Positions 25,308 to 35,400 of a stretch of 64,000 nt of DNA are shown in pieces. Each line of letters opens with the position of its first letter. The first letter of the stretch is position 1. The DNA is from JAAURB01 sp049647265. GTDB lineage: Bacteria > Cyanobacteriota > Cyanobacteriia > Cyanobacteriales > Microcoleaceae. Made by a program: the position numbers and the translations under genes. The DNA is taken from NCBI GenBank assembly GCA_049647265.1, contig JBARXJ010000061.1, positions 104,735 through 168,734 of the forward strand. Direction: 5' to 3'. The notes under the pieces are model-generated. The model was not told the DNA's origin, searched no databases, and saw only the letters and a program-made list of their open reading frames with translations.

Positions 25308-25949
25308 ATGGCTAAACTTGCAACTACACTGCCAACTGAAACTTGGATAACTCTTCCTTGGGAAAAGTACCTTGAGGCAATAGAAAATCCAATTTTTCAG
25401 AATTCAAAAAGTTATTACTATCGAGGAAGTATCAGAATTGAAATGCTGCCTGTAAGTTTTGATCATGGAAAATCTCATGTCATTATTGCTGCCGCTATCG
25501 CTATTTTTACTGCATTTAAAAGGATTCCAGGTAATGGGCTGGATACAACTTCTTTCCGAAAAATAGGTATAGGAGAATGTCAACCGGATCTGGCTTATTA
25601 TTTAGAAAATCAGGCTCAAGTTATCCCGAATGGTACTGGAGTTGTGAATTTAGATCAGTATCCTGCACCGGATTTAGTGATTGAAATTGCAAAGAGTTCT
25701 TTACTCGATGACCTCGGCATTAAGCGGAGTTTATATGAAGAGTTAGGGGTGAAAGAATATTGGATTATTGATGTGAATACAACTGAAATTATTGCTTATA
25801 CCATATTGAAGGAGGGGTTAGGAAGTCAACAAATTCGACAGTCTCAAGTTCTCACTGGGCTAAATTTAAGTCTGTTGGAAGAGGCATTGCGTCGCAACAG
25901 AGAAACTAATCAGTCGGCGGTTTTAGCTTTGTTAATGAATCAGTTTTAG
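25308..25949 (+). CDS. Uma2 family endonuclease-like protein (DUF820), copy 2
   Basis: From ATG 25308 (MAKLATTLPTETW), which follows a GGAGC sequence, it is 213 residues; a longer reading from 25260 has no support. Seen: YRGSIRIEMLPVSFDHGKSH at the N-terminus, ECQPDLAYYL with the Asp, LVIEIAKSSLLDDLGIKRSLYEELGVKEYWIIDV with the Glu and conserved E-L-G-V-K-E-Y-W-I-I-D block. It differs much from copy 1, so this is not a recent duplication. Function is unknown, as for the family. Confidence 0.85.
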   Translation: MAKLATTLPTETWITLPWEKYLEAIENPIFQNSKSYYYRGSIRIEMLPVSFDHGKSHVIIAAAIAIFTAFKRIPGNGLDTTSFRKIGIGECQPDLAYYLENQAQVIPNGTGVVNLDQYPAPDLVIEIAKSSLLDDLGIKRSLYEELGVKEYWIIDVNTTEIIAYTILKEGLGSQQIRQSQVLTGLNLSLLEEALRRNRETNQSAVLALLMNQF

Positions 25950-26046
25950 AATTAATTTTATCAGGATTATTATTGGGATTGACTAGATTAGCGGAACTGT
26001 CTATTATAAATATATATTCACTCATACTGAGGAGAATAAGAGTAAA

Positions 26047-26520
26047 ATGAAAACTCAAAGACCATCCGTTTCAGCAACTGCTAATTTTTATGAACAGGAT
26101 TATTATCTCTGGCTACAGCATACGCTAACACTCCTTCGAGAACATCAATTCTCTGAGTTAGACATCCCTCACTTAATTGAAGAAATGGAAGATATGGGAC
26201 GGAGTGAAAAACGTGCAGTTGAAAGTAACCTGGTTGTTATTTTAATGCATTTACTGAAATATCAATATCAACCCCAAAAACGCAGTAATAGCTGGAAAGC
26301 GAGTATCAGAGAACATCGACGGAGATTGAGAAAACTGTTAAAAGACAGTCCCAGCCTAAAGCCATATTTTCAAGACGTATTTCACGAATGTTATCAAGAT
26401 GCAAGAGAACAAGCCAGTGATGAGACAGGTTTATCCTTAAAGACATTTCCAATAGAATCTCCGTTTACGCCAGAGGAGACGATGAACCGAGACTATTTAC
26501 CTGATGATAATACAAACTAG
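26047..26520 (+). CDS. DUF29 domain protein
   Basis: A 157-residue member of DUF29, a family very common in cyanobacteria, often in many copies per genome. Seen: FYEQDYYLWLQHTLTLLRE..F.ELDI.HLIEEMEDMGRSEKRAVESNL and LLKYQYQP..RS.SW..SI.EHR, the whole family pattern. Mostly helical; no catalytic residues are known. It trails the Uma2 pair by about 97 bases. The role is unknown. Confidence 0.9.
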   Translation: MKTQRPSVSATANFYEQDYYLWLQHTLTLLREHQFSELDIPHLIEEMEDMGRSEKRAVESNLVVILMHLLKYQYQPQKRSNSWKASIREHRRRLRKLLKDSPSLKPYFQDVFHECYQDAREQASDETGLSLKTFPIESPFTPEETMNRDYLPDDNTN

Positions 26521-27478
26521 AATCGCTAAATAATTCAATTCAATGGCATTTTCGGCTTAATTTAGGAAAAAGTTTGCCAATGATAATCTTTGAAGCCTTA
26601 GTGATCGGATTTTTACCTACCTATGCATATCACCCAGAACTTGTCAAGTCTAGCACACCAGGTCTGATAGAACAGCTTCAAAACTCGTGCAATTGCGGGT
26701 TCAAATAATTGTCAAGGTTTCTAGATATTTTACGAATTTTGGGGGGTTTGAGGGTCGTTAATTTACATCAAGACACACGACCCCCTCAACGACTAGAATA
26801 GCATACAGCTTGAAACAACGCAACCTCGTTTCTTATTGCGAATTATTCTTAGGCAAAAATCATCAAATTTCCGGGTATTGATTAAAATTTTCAAGATAAA
26901 ACTCAAATAACATGATCTCAACTTATATTTAAGTCTGATGCCATTATGATCGCACCGAGATGATTTGATTTGCGATCGCGCGCGTGTGGCGGTAGCTATA
27001 TCGCTATCTTCAGTCCCAGAACTTTATACCTGATGAGATACTCCTTTGATTCTTCCATTGTTGACGAACCTTTTTTCAGGCTAATATCATTTTTGTCAAG
27101 TATAAATAACCGAATACTTTAGGTACGGTAAGCCGAATAACTAACAGAGATTATCGGGGTGATTGCGATCGCCACTCTCACAAAGGCAATATATAGGATA
27201 AAAATAGCAACCACTAAATCATACGGACAGTTTCTATTTGTACAACCCAACAATTCAGGCTTGGACTTGTTTAATGATGACACTGATGGATGCGATACGG
27301 CTAACGCCACGCGACCCGATGCCGAATTGCGGCGGCTACGCCATCGCACTTATTGTATATACAGTCAATTTATTTATTGTCAAGTAGAAATAACCGAATA
27401 GTATTGCTACGGTAAACCGAACTAACCATAGCCCTCAGACGTTAATTCTGGATTATTCTCTTTTAGTCATATTGAATT
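26521..27478. other. Long gene-poor stretch with repeats
   Basis: No ORF with supportable coding features. It holds two copies of a 45-base direct repeat (see the repeat entry), a HIP1-linked palindromic repeat at about 26970-27006, and another relative at 27292-27350. A 42-codon ORF from ATG 26580 exists but shows no coding signature. This may be decayed mobile DNA. Confidence 0.7.
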
Positions 27479-27772
27479 TTATTTTGATTGAATTATCGGT
27501 ATTTCTAATAACTCTTTTAATGATAAAGTAGAGGGACGATGAGCATCAAGAGTTTGTTGAAGTTCTTCGTAGGAATATCCCATTTTAGTAATCGTATCTT
27601 CCCCCAAAATCGTTAAATAATCATTGACGAGTTGCCAGATTTGAGGGTCTTTAAGAGAGTGTTTCCAATGAGCTGAGTGTTGGGGATTGGGTTTAGTGTT
27701 TACGGATATTTCTATTCTTATTAATGTGTCAAGTCCAAATAACCAAATACCTTCGATACTATAAACCAAATA
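27094..27772. repeat. Three copies of a roughly 45-bp direct repeat
   Basis: Copies at 27094-27139, 27378-27421 and 27727-27772 share TGTCAAGT..AAATAACCGAATA followed after about 7 variable bases by TACGGTAAACCGAA. Spacing is about 284 and 349 bases. Copy 1 and 2 are nearly identical, copy 3 has drifted. Copy 3 forms the first codons of the minus-strand ORF at 27479-27769. Nature unknown: it might be a small mobile element end, a degraded insertion sequence terminus or a binding array. Confidence 0.85.
27479..27769 (-). CDS. Hypothetical protein, possibly a decayed gene
   Basis: A 96-residue ORF with no recognised family. The first 15 residues (MVYSIEGIWLFGLDT) are encoded by the third copy of the direct repeat, so the natural start could lie further in or the gene may have been truncated by the repeat. 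The remainder (DPQIWQLVNDYLTILGED.I.KMGYSYEELQQTLDAHRPSTLSLKELLEIP) looks like a soluble helical segment and may be a remnant. Evidence for it as a functional gene is weak. Confidence 0.3.
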   Translation of the reverse strand: MVYSIEGIWLFGLDTLIRIEISVNTKPNPQHSAHWKHSLKDPQIWQLVNDYLTILGEDTITKMGYSYEELQQTLDAHRPSTLSLKELLEIPIIQSK

Positions 27773-27799
27773 TTTTCAAGATTGTATAGTTTTAGATTA

Positions 27800-28903
27800 T
27801 TACTTTATATCTATTTTGATAGTGTTCATAAATTGCTTGAGTGCGGTTAATTTAATTTGAAATTGATCGGCAATTTCTTCTAAAGGCTTTTGGCTGAGGT
27901 CTTGGTACTTCTGTTTCATACCAGATGCATCAATGAGCCATTGTGCTAGCTTCCCATCTGTGTTGCACCAGAGTAATTCTAAACCGTCACTAAGTTGATG
28001 AACCGCAAGAAATCGATAAATCCAGGGAAAGCGATCGCGAGTAACATGACCTTTGTTGTCTTTTAGATACAGAGGCGGTTGACTTTCAAATTCTAGGATA
28101 TAGCCATATTGACCAGAGATGAGGTTGATATTGGATTTGCAGAGAAGAGACTGATTGGTTTGAGGAAGTTTGCTTAACTTCTCCAGCATTTGGAGTCTAC
28201 TAAATCGCTTTTGGAAGTGACGAGGATGGTAAATATCGGAGATAAGGGAGAGGGTTTGGTTGTGTTGTTGGAATTGATTGAAGTGGGGATGGCTCGGCTT
28301 AACAAACAGGAAGGTATTTTGAGCATACCAAAATTCAACTTTGGGGGAGTTCCAGAATACGGGGCGAAACAGATCAAGGCAGTGGTAGCCATGACTCTCA
28401 AATAGTGAAATCCAGTAACTCTGGGGTTGTGTATTGATATGGTTGGTTCCAGCTTGACCCGGAATAGCAGCACCAAAGATAATCAGATCGGAGGCTTGAC
28501 ACATCTCTTGGATGAAAGATTCGCCTCGTTGAGGGGTAAGGTGTTCAGCAACTTCCAGGCTAAGGGCGAGATCGAAGTTTCGATCTAGGGAAATGGGTTG
28601 TTCTAAATCTTGTAGGTGGTAGTTGATGACCTCTGGGTTGAATTTTTCTGAGTCGATCCAAAGACCATCAATGCCCAGGAGATCTTGAATGCCGAGGGAG
28701 TGAGCGATCGCTAACCAGGTTCCAATGCCACAACCAAAGTCAACCACAGAGTTAGGTTGATAAAGTTTAAAGAAGTAGCCTAATATTTCTTTAGCACTAT
28801 TTAAGGAGCCGTCTGATTGAGCATTGTAAAAAGCTTTATTGTATTGATTTTCAACGTAAGTCATTCTTTGGAGTTGTTTTCTATCACTTTTATGTAAATT
28901 CAT
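27800..28903 (-). CDS. SAM-dependent methyltransferase of the sulfotransferase/glycan cluster
   Basis: A 367-residue class I methyltransferase. Seen: motif I VVDFGCGIGTWLAIAHSLGIQDLLGID, then a DLEQP and FDLALSLEVAEHL segment for motif II, within about residues 40-160; a C-terminal 160 residues (from about PHFNQFQQ) have no family I know and may bind the acceptor. It is the last gene of the minus-strand cluster; spacing to the sulfotransferase upstream is 85 bases. In polysaccharide loci such enzymes commonly methylate sugars or the chain end. Its substrate here is inferred only from context. Confidence 0.75.
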   Translation of the reverse strand: MNLHKSDRKQLQRMTYVENQYNKAFYNAQSDGSLNSAKEILGYFFKLYQPNSVVDFGCGIGTWLAIAHSLGIQDLLGIDGLWIDSEKFNPEVINYHLQDLEQPISLDRNFDLALSLEVAEHLTPQRGESFIQEMCQASDLIIFGAAIPGQAGTNHINTQPQSYWISLFESHGYHCLDLFRPVFWNSPKVEFWYAQNTFLFVKPSHPHFNQFQQHNQTLSLISDIYHPRHFQKRFSRLQMLEKLSKLPQTNQSLLCKSNINLISGQYGYILEFESQPPLYLKDNKGHVTRDRFPWIYRFLAVHQLSDGLELLWCNTDGKLAQWLIDASGMKQKYQDLSQKPLEEIADQFQIKLTALKQFMNTIKIDIK

Positions 28904-28988
28904 TTATATACAAACAGTTAAGCAACCACATATTTTTGACTATTCTTAATCAGTTTTATAGTTAAGCTATAGGATCATTTAAGCTCAA

Positions 28989-29741
28989 TTAATCAAACTC
29001 CCACTCTTTTAAATCTCTACCTATTAAGGTTCTTAGGATTTCATTATATGGCTTGTAGAAATCAATTAAGCGGTCAACAGTTTTATCTTCAATATGTATA
29101 TCGCTCCATGCTTTTCTGGAAAGTTTTCCATCTAACCTAACATTCCAACCATCATTAGTAATAAAGCTTGTATCATTTGAAACTTCAATAAAATCAAATA
29201 TAGATGAGTATATGTAGTGAGAATCGTATAATAAATCTTCAAATATAATAATTTTGAGGTTATTTTTATTAAATAAATTAATAACGTTCTTTATCTGACA
29301 AGAATATATACCTCGCTGTAACACACCATCACTTCTTTCCATCAAGCCATTTTCAACATCCTTAATATCTCTGTCTATTATACTATCTAAACTTCTCTTA
29401 GAATTTGGAGTTGAAGTTTTGATAGCTTTCACGTATTGAGATATTGCTCTTGTTACAGGCTCCCGTAAGATAGCTATTAGTTTGATATCAGGTAAAGTTG
29501 CATGTATATTTTTCAAAGCTTGACTCTTGTACATATACATAGGACATTTTTCACCTATTACTTCTTTATGTGATTTAAAATGAGATAAGTACCAATCAAG
29601 GCCCTTATCATAATTCTTGGGTTGAAAGAAACAGATTTCCCCATCATAAATTTCTATGGATGGATGAAGGTTTAAGTTCTTTCTAAGAGCTGTTGTTCCT
29701 GATCTTTGAGCACCAATGATTAGAAAAGTCGGTAATTTCAT
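28989..29741 (-). CDS. Heparan-sulfate-type sulfotransferase-like protein
   Basis: A 250-residue sulfotransferase. Seen: the 5'-phosphosulfate loop FLIIGAQRSGTTALRKNL at residues about 5-22, and the 3'-phosphate site LIAILREPVTRAISQY near residue 95, both close to the NDST/heparan O-sulfotransferase pattern. It lacks a membrane anchor, so it would act in the cytosol on a precursor. Fourth of four sulfotransferases in the same operon; each has a different P-loop sequence, which suggests different acceptors or positions. PAPS supply genes are not in this window. Confidence 0.85.
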   Translation of the reverse strand: MKLPTFLIIGAQRSGTTALRKNLNLHPSIEIYDGEICFFQPKNYDKGLDWYLSHFKSHKEVIGEKCPMYMYKSQALKNIHATLPDIKLIAILREPVTRAISQYVKAIKTSTPNSKRSLDSIIDRDIKDVENGLMERSDGVLQRGIYSCQIKNVINLFNKNNLKIIIFEDLLYDSHYIYSSIFDFIEVSNDTSFITNDGWNVRLDGKLSRKAWSDIHIEDKTVDRLIDFYKPYNEILRTLIGRDLKEWEFD

Positions 29742-29824
29742 AATAATGTCCTCTTACAAAAAAACTGAATAATACTATTGATTAGTAGCCTTTAGGTCAT
29801 CAGACTCGATCAGAACTAACTAAG

Positions 29825-30961
29825 CTATCTACTTTTGTTTAACATTTCCAATGCCCTCTTAAAATCAAGATGCACTTGCGGGTGTAAGTTATCTTTAAGC
29901 TGAGTTGCCTTTTCATAGCAAGCTACAGCTTCCTCAAACTTTGCCTGTTTACTCAAAGCATTCGCCAACTTAACGTATAGTCCAGCTCGACTTGGATCGC
30001 ATGTAATTGCTTGTTGATAGAGTTTAATCGCTTCATCAACTTTTCCTTGACGTTCATAAAGTGAACCGAGTTCTCTCAAAGCAGGAATTGACTTTGGATC
30101 TTCAGCCAGTATAGTTTGATATAGTGCCACTGCTTCCTTTAAATTTCCCTGTTTCTTAAGTTCATCAGCTCTTTCTATGAGATTTTGAATACTTTCCTGA
30201 TTCTGATGAACACCCTGTACTAAATTAGGATCTACTTCTTCAAAAGAAATTTTGTAGTTTGGGAATTCTTGCTGTACCCTCAATATATTCGGAATCTGAC
30301 TATATACTTTTGAACTATTTTGTTTCTGATTCACCAGTTCATTGTACAAAACATCGTGGTTCTCATCAATTTTACTCTGAGAAATATCTAAGAATTGACA
30401 CATACGATTAAAGTGACTAAATCTACTTTCTTCACTGCCCTTATAGAGTTGCTCATGAGATATCTCCATCCATTTAAGTTGCTTCTGCACTAAAAGTTCT
30501 CTATTTTTGACAAGAGATGCCTCATACTTGTCACAGTTTTTTCTCATCCTCTGCAAATTAAGTGGAGAGAATTCCCGCTTCTCATAGTTGGAAATATTAC
30601 CTATCTGACCTCTACCCCATACCTTCGTTTGATAGGCTAACTCAAGGGATATGAGCATTTCGAGAACGTTCTCTCTCGTCAGCAGAATAAATCTGTAACC
30701 CTCTTGCTTAGCAAAGTTTAGAATCATATTATTGAACTTAGGCTTATGCAATTCCCAACAATGCTTAATACAGTAATGCTTTCCTCTAATTTTCTCAAAA
30801 CGTTGTAAAAGCTTTTCTTCTTCGTTATCATAACCCAGTATTCTATCAGCATTAAAAGCTTCTGCTTGTATAACTGGATGGTCAGAGATATGCTCTAATG
30901 ATCTTTTTAAGGAGCTTCCTCCTGTTCTTCTGACTGTCCACATAAAAAAGTGATGACTCAT
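29825..30961 (-). CDS. Sulfotransferase-like protein with C-terminal TPR domain
   Basis: A 378-residue fusion. Seen: N-terminal sulfotransferase-like half with MWTVRRTGGSSLKRSLEHI, a variant of the 5'-phosphosulfate loop, FNADRILGYD and FILLTRENVLEMLISL for the 3' site; then three or so TPRs from about residue 265 to 378 (EAVALYQTILAEDPKSIPALRELGSLYERQGKVDEAIKLY and so on, in fragments of standard 34 residues). Its N-half is a paralogue of the neighbour at 31015-31776. The TPR part could bind the acceptor or one of the giant TPR glycosyltransferases upstream. This architecture is uncommon. Confidence 0.8.
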   Translation of the reverse strand: MSHHFFMWTVRRTGGSSLKRSLEHISDHPVIQAEAFNADRILGYDNEEEKLLQRFEKIRGKHYCIKHCWELHKPKFNNMILNFAKQEGYRFILLTRENVLEMLISLELAYQTKVWGRGQIGNISNYEKREFSPLNLQRMRKNCDKYEASLVKNRELLVQKQLKWMEISHEQLYKGSEESRFSHFNRMCQFLDISQSKIDENHDVLYNELVNQKQNSSKVYSQIPNILRVQQEFPNYKISFEEVDPNLVQGVHQNQESIQNLIERADELKKQGNLKEAVALYQTILAEDPKSIPALRELGSLYERQGKVDEAIKLYQQAITCDPSRAGLYVKLANALSKQAKFEEAVACYEKATQLKDNLHPQVHLDFKRALEMLNKSR

Positions 30962-31014
30962 AACTTAATACTCCTTAGTAAAAATTTAGGTTGAGTAGTT
31001 GATTTTGATTACGG

Positions 31015-31776
31015 CTAATTTTCAAAAGAATAATCAGAGAATGAGGATTTAATCTCTGATAGGTTTGGAATTTTATCATATATATCAAAGTCACTTTGCT
31101 TATTTTTCATCAATAGATAGCTATAGTCCATTTCCTTATATTTAATAAGATTAGAATCAATGCCAATATGCTGACATAAATTGCTCAAAATCTCTTTTCG
31201 TTGATCTAATGATTTCGCATCTGTAAATAAATCTTCGTAAGAAACTTCATAGACATTTACTCCATAGTCAATTAGCTTTTGCCTAACTTTATCCGTAGCT
31301 TGATTACAATGATTAGCATGATATTGCATATCAGCTATGTCATAATTAGGAAGCTGAGCTATGCCAGATTTGTATTTTTTATAAATTTCCTCTGAACCAT
31401 GTTTTCCCCATGCTTCAGTATATTTAGCGGTATAAAGAGACAAAAGCCTAAGTAACTCATTTTGACGAGTTAGCATAATGTGCTTGTAACAACTTTTAGA
31501 AAAGATATCAATAATAGCATCGTTAAAAACTTGACCAGCTATCTCATAGCAATGCTTTACATTAATTTGGGCTGAGAAGCAGCGTGCTTCAAGAGATTGC
31601 TCTAGTAGATTAAAATTTTTATAATCATTTTGAAAAGTTTTTGTAATATCTCCAAAACTTCGATCCCAATTAAAAGGTTCATGCTCTACTTTTTTGTTAG
31701 CTAAGATACCCAAAATATTCGCTAGTGAAGTTCCTCCAGTTCGTCTCATTGTCCATATAATAAATGGTTGATTCAT
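31015..31776 (-). CDS. Sulfotransferase-like protein, paralogue of the TPR-fused neighbour
   Basis: A 253-residue protein. Seen: FIIWTMRRTGGTSLANIL as the putative phosphosulfate loop, EPFNWDRSFGD, and HIMLTRQNELLRLLSLYTAKYTEAWG for the 3' site, all matching the N-half of the gene downstream (WTVRRTGGSSL; FNADRILGYD; LLTRENVLEMLISL; KVWG). The two are the product of a tandem duplication; this copy lacks TPRs. The usual Lys of the PKSGTT loop is replaced by Arg-Arg. Enzyme activity is inferred by family likeness. Confidence 0.75.
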   Translation of the reverse strand: MNQPFIIWTMRRTGGTSLANILGILANKKVEHEPFNWDRSFGDITKTFQNDYKNFNLLEQSLEARCFSAQINVKHCYEIAGQVFNDAIIDIFSKSCYKHIMLTRQNELLRLLSLYTAKYTEAWGKHGSEEIYKKYKSGIAQLPNYDIADMQYHANHCNQATDKVRQKLIDYGVNVYEVSYEDLFTDAKSLDQRKEILSNLCQHIGIDSNLIKYKEMDYSYLLMKNKQSDFDIYDKIPNLSEIKSSFSDYSFEN

Positions 31777-31794
31777 CTTCTTCCCTACCTATAG

Positions 31795-32433
31795 TTAATT
31801 ATTCAATAAATCTAAAAATTTATAATCATCCTCGAAATAATTTTTAAGCTTTGCAACTGTTTTTGTAGATAAATCTTTCTTTTCTATTCTAATATTATCA
31901 GATTTATTTTGATGAGGCAGTTTTAATTCATCTGGAAAATTCAACATTTCAATAACATTAGCTAAGTCTTCCTCAAGATATTCATATCGAATTATGAAAT
32001 CCATTGCATTCTTACTATTTTCATCAACAAATTTTTTACTTTGACAAGTAATAACTTTTCCTTGCACAACTTCATCAACAAATTTATCAAAAGAAATATC
32101 ACCAGTATATTTTTTAGACTTATCTGTTTTTTTAGATTCCGACAGCTCTTCACGTGACCTATAATTAAACCAGGAAATTGTCCAATCAACTGGGTCACGA
32201 AATACACCAAACTTATAAAAACGATCAATACTGAATTTATTATTTCTGAATATAAATTTAAAATTCTTCTTAACCCCACTGTAAGACATATGCTTCAAAC
32301 CCGCTGAACCACAACGGCTGATTTTAATATGGCAGTACTTTCCTAGCATATCTTCTATACTGGTAGAAGCTGTCTTTGTATTTGCGATGAAAATAAATGG
32401 TTTGGGGTTTTTTGCGCTTAAGTTAATTAACAT
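31795..32433 (-). CDS. Sulfotransferase family 2-like protein
   Basis: A 212-residue protein. Seen: FIFIANTKTASTSIEDMLG, the P-loop of family-2 (chondroitin/heparan O-) sulfotransferases, and FGVFRDPVDWTISWFNYRSRE for the 3'-phosphate site; length is on the short side of the family. It is the first sulfotransferase after the 1,644-residue glycosyltransferase, only 26 bases downstream, and is 18 bases ahead of the next. It is therefore almost certainly in the operon. Low GC and Lys-rich composition differ a little from the flanking genes. Confidence 0.8.
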   Translation of the reverse strand: MLINLSAKNPKPFIFIANTKTASTSIEDMLGKYCHIKISRCGSAGLKHMSYSGVKKNFKFIFRNNKFSIDRFYKFGVFRDPVDWTISWFNYRSREELSESKKTDKSKKYTGDISFDKFVDEVVQGKVITCQSKKFVDENSKNAMDFIIRYEYLEEDLANVIEMLNFPDELKLPHQNKSDNIRIEKKDLSTKTVAKLKNYFEDDYKFLDLLNN

Positions 32434-32459
32434 ATATTAACCTGTTACTAATTTAACAA

Positions 32460-35400
32460 TTAATTTTTAATAAGACCTAACTGAGCTAGCTGATAGCTAC
32501 TTTCAAGTTTGACAGAGTACTGTTTATCCCAAAAACTAAGATTAGGATTTTCTTCCAATTTCCGAAAATACTTCATGTACTCACTTGCTCCATTCCAGTG
32601 CTCACCACGCTTTACTTCCTCTTCAGCATATTTATGAAAAGTAGAGAAATATTTAAAGTGGAGTAAACACCCAGTCTGAGCAGCCATATTAACACCTCCT
32701 ATCCAATGAAATCCTTCATAGAGTCTGACGGGAAAGTCATACTTTACTAGAGGAGCTTTATTTAAACAGAAAGAATTCGGATCTCCTCCAAATATTCTTT
32801 GTCTTAGCCCTCCAAAATAGGCAGTTGTATTTTTTTCAGGCCCCCCTTGCAAAGCTTTAGCAGTATAGAAAATTTTATCAAAATAAGAGCAGACCTCTAA
32901 GAAATCTTGACCGACTGAATAGTTAGCATCTTTGAGTGGATCTTTGGAATACATATCAACTAAAGTGGTCATCATCGCTTGCTTATTCTGTTGGTCTAGC
33001 TCCTCACAGAGTTGATGTAAATTCTTAGTTTCGCAGTCAGGATAATACAAAAGCTCATCTGCATCCACTAGAACACACCAATGATTAACGCCATAGTTCT
33101 GCAAGAGAACTTCTATCCAATGAACACCCCATTTTGCTTGAGCATAGGAACGAGAGGTATGCCAGACATGAACATCTGGCTGCTGTAGGAGATAAGATAA
33201 TGTACCGTCCGTTGAATGATTATCAACTACAAAAAATCGATTAACTCCTTTCTTGCGATAATAGGTTAAAAGGTGGGGAAGCCTTAAGCTTTCATTCCGT
33301 ACAACGAGAAAACAGAGGATATCAGTCATTTCTAAATTGACTTCCCGAGTATCCATTTTTTCTAAACAAATATGTTCATGACGAATACTCTTTAGAAACT
33401 TTTTACTAACATTTTCTTCATTATAAAATGCTTGATGTATTTTGTAAAGAATATCTGGAGAATCATCTGAATGAAATAGAACCACATCATTACTGTAATG
33501 AGGGTAAGGTGTTTCCTGTCCAGGAATAAACCCAAGTTTATGATTTGTATAAGCATCACAGCGTTCTACACCCACTTTGTAATGATAAGCATGAGCTGGC
33601 TCAATTTTTGACTTCCTGAGCAGATCCCCAACTAGTTTGTCCTCGTAAAGTTCAGATGCAACTTCCTGCTCATTAGCCGATTCTAAAAACTGCCCCATGG
33701 CATATCGGTTCAGGAAATAGCCACAAGCACCATTCGCCCAATTGCCTTTAAACTCCCCTTGATATTCTCCAATGGTTGAATCATTTGTTTTTCCCAGATG
33801 CCAATGCTTATCAAGCTGTGTTGTGATTCCCCCCATGTAGTTATATTGTTCAAACCCGCAGTCTAATACATTGTCAATATTGACATAGCAATCATCATCT
33901 ACTTTCATCAGATGGGAATAAAATGTGCAACCATGAATATATTGAATTAACTTATAGGTCTTCCGGGGAAGATGCTCATAACTATCAGGAGCATCAACGT
34001 AAAGAATATCACCTTCTAAGTGGGTTTTAGATGATGGTTTTCCAATCACAAAATAGTAGGGTATTTTTCGTTTAATTAATTCCTTTAGCCAAGTGGCACG
34101 GATTGCTTGCTGTTTTTTAATATTTTTCGCACAGGTATAGATACAAACCACCAGACCACATCCGGACATCTGTTGTAAAACATCGTCTGGGTTTTGCTGA
34201 AACCAAACTGAACCTCGACTCAGTGTCGATGCTTGGCTGTAGGCTACCATGGCTTCTTGCCATCGACTTTGCTTTTCTAAAGCCTGAGCCATTCCTTGAT
34301 AATGCCAGGGCAAATTAGAATTCAACTCAATTGCCTGGCGATAGGCAACTTCTGCGTCCTGCCATTGCTGCTCTTGCATTAAGAGCTTAGCCTTTTCATG
34401 ATAAGACCAACCGACAAAACTCAACTTGTGTGACCAAGAAAGATGGGGGTGATGCTGGTCAAAGGCTCTGCGATAAGCATCAATAGCTTCATCCCATTTT
34501 CCTTGCTGGAATAATACATCTCCCAAAGCATCATAATCTGAACAGTAATTCTGTTCTATAGCTTGTTGATAAAAATGGGCTGCTTCATCCCAGTTTTGGA
34601 TTTTAGAGAATGCTTTGCCATAAGAAGAATATGCCCAATAGCTATCTGGGTCTAAGGCTTGAGCCTGACGATATTTAGCCACCGCATCATCCCATTTTCC
34701 CTGCTTCGATAAAGCCTGCCCTAAGTTAAAATAAAACCACCAATTTTGAGGAGAAAGCTGAATAGCATTTTGATAAATTTCTGCCATTTCCTGCCACTTT
34801 CCTATTTTGAATAGTGCCTCACCGAGAACATTATGATAGGAAGGGTTATCCGGGTTGAGTTGAACAGCGTCGCGATAGGCAACCACTGCCTCATCCCATT
34901 TTCCTTGCTGAGCCAATGTTTTCCCATAGTCTATAAAAAGTTGAACATGATTAGAATCAAGTTGAATTGCTTTACCATAGGCAACAGCTGCTTGATCCCA
35001 TTTTTTCAGAGTTGCTAATGCTGCGCCTAAGTCACTCTGAGCTTGAAAGTTAGATGGGTTAGTATAAATTAATTGACGAAGTTGAGAAATCTCTTGATAA
35101 AGTTTCCACTTCTTCTCATAAGCTGTAGCTTCATCTGCTTTTTCTTGTTGAATTAAAGTTTTGACTAAAAGCTCATATAAATCTACATTTTCTGGCAACA
35201 CTTCAATCCCATATCGACAATTCGACTCAGCTTCCTCCCATTTTTCTTGCTTAAATAAGCATTGAATTCTCCTGATGTGTAGCTCAGAATCGTAGCGATG
35301 AATTTCAATTGCTCTATAGTACGCTTGTACCGCTTCCTCCCATTTTCCTAGATAAAACAATGCATGTCCTAAATTATCACAATACCAAAAATCATTAGAG

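Noticed and set aside
26580..26708. 42-codon ORF in the gene-poor stretch
   Set aside because: No homology I recognise, no ribosome binding site and no coding bias; random ORFs of this size are expected.
27119..27349. Minus-strand ORF of 76 codons over the repeats
   Set aside because: It is composed largely of repeat-derived sequence and shows no protein family features.
27094..27772. CRISPR array
   Set aside because: Only three repeats with spacings of about 300 bases and no spacer regularity, and no cas genes; not a CRISPR.
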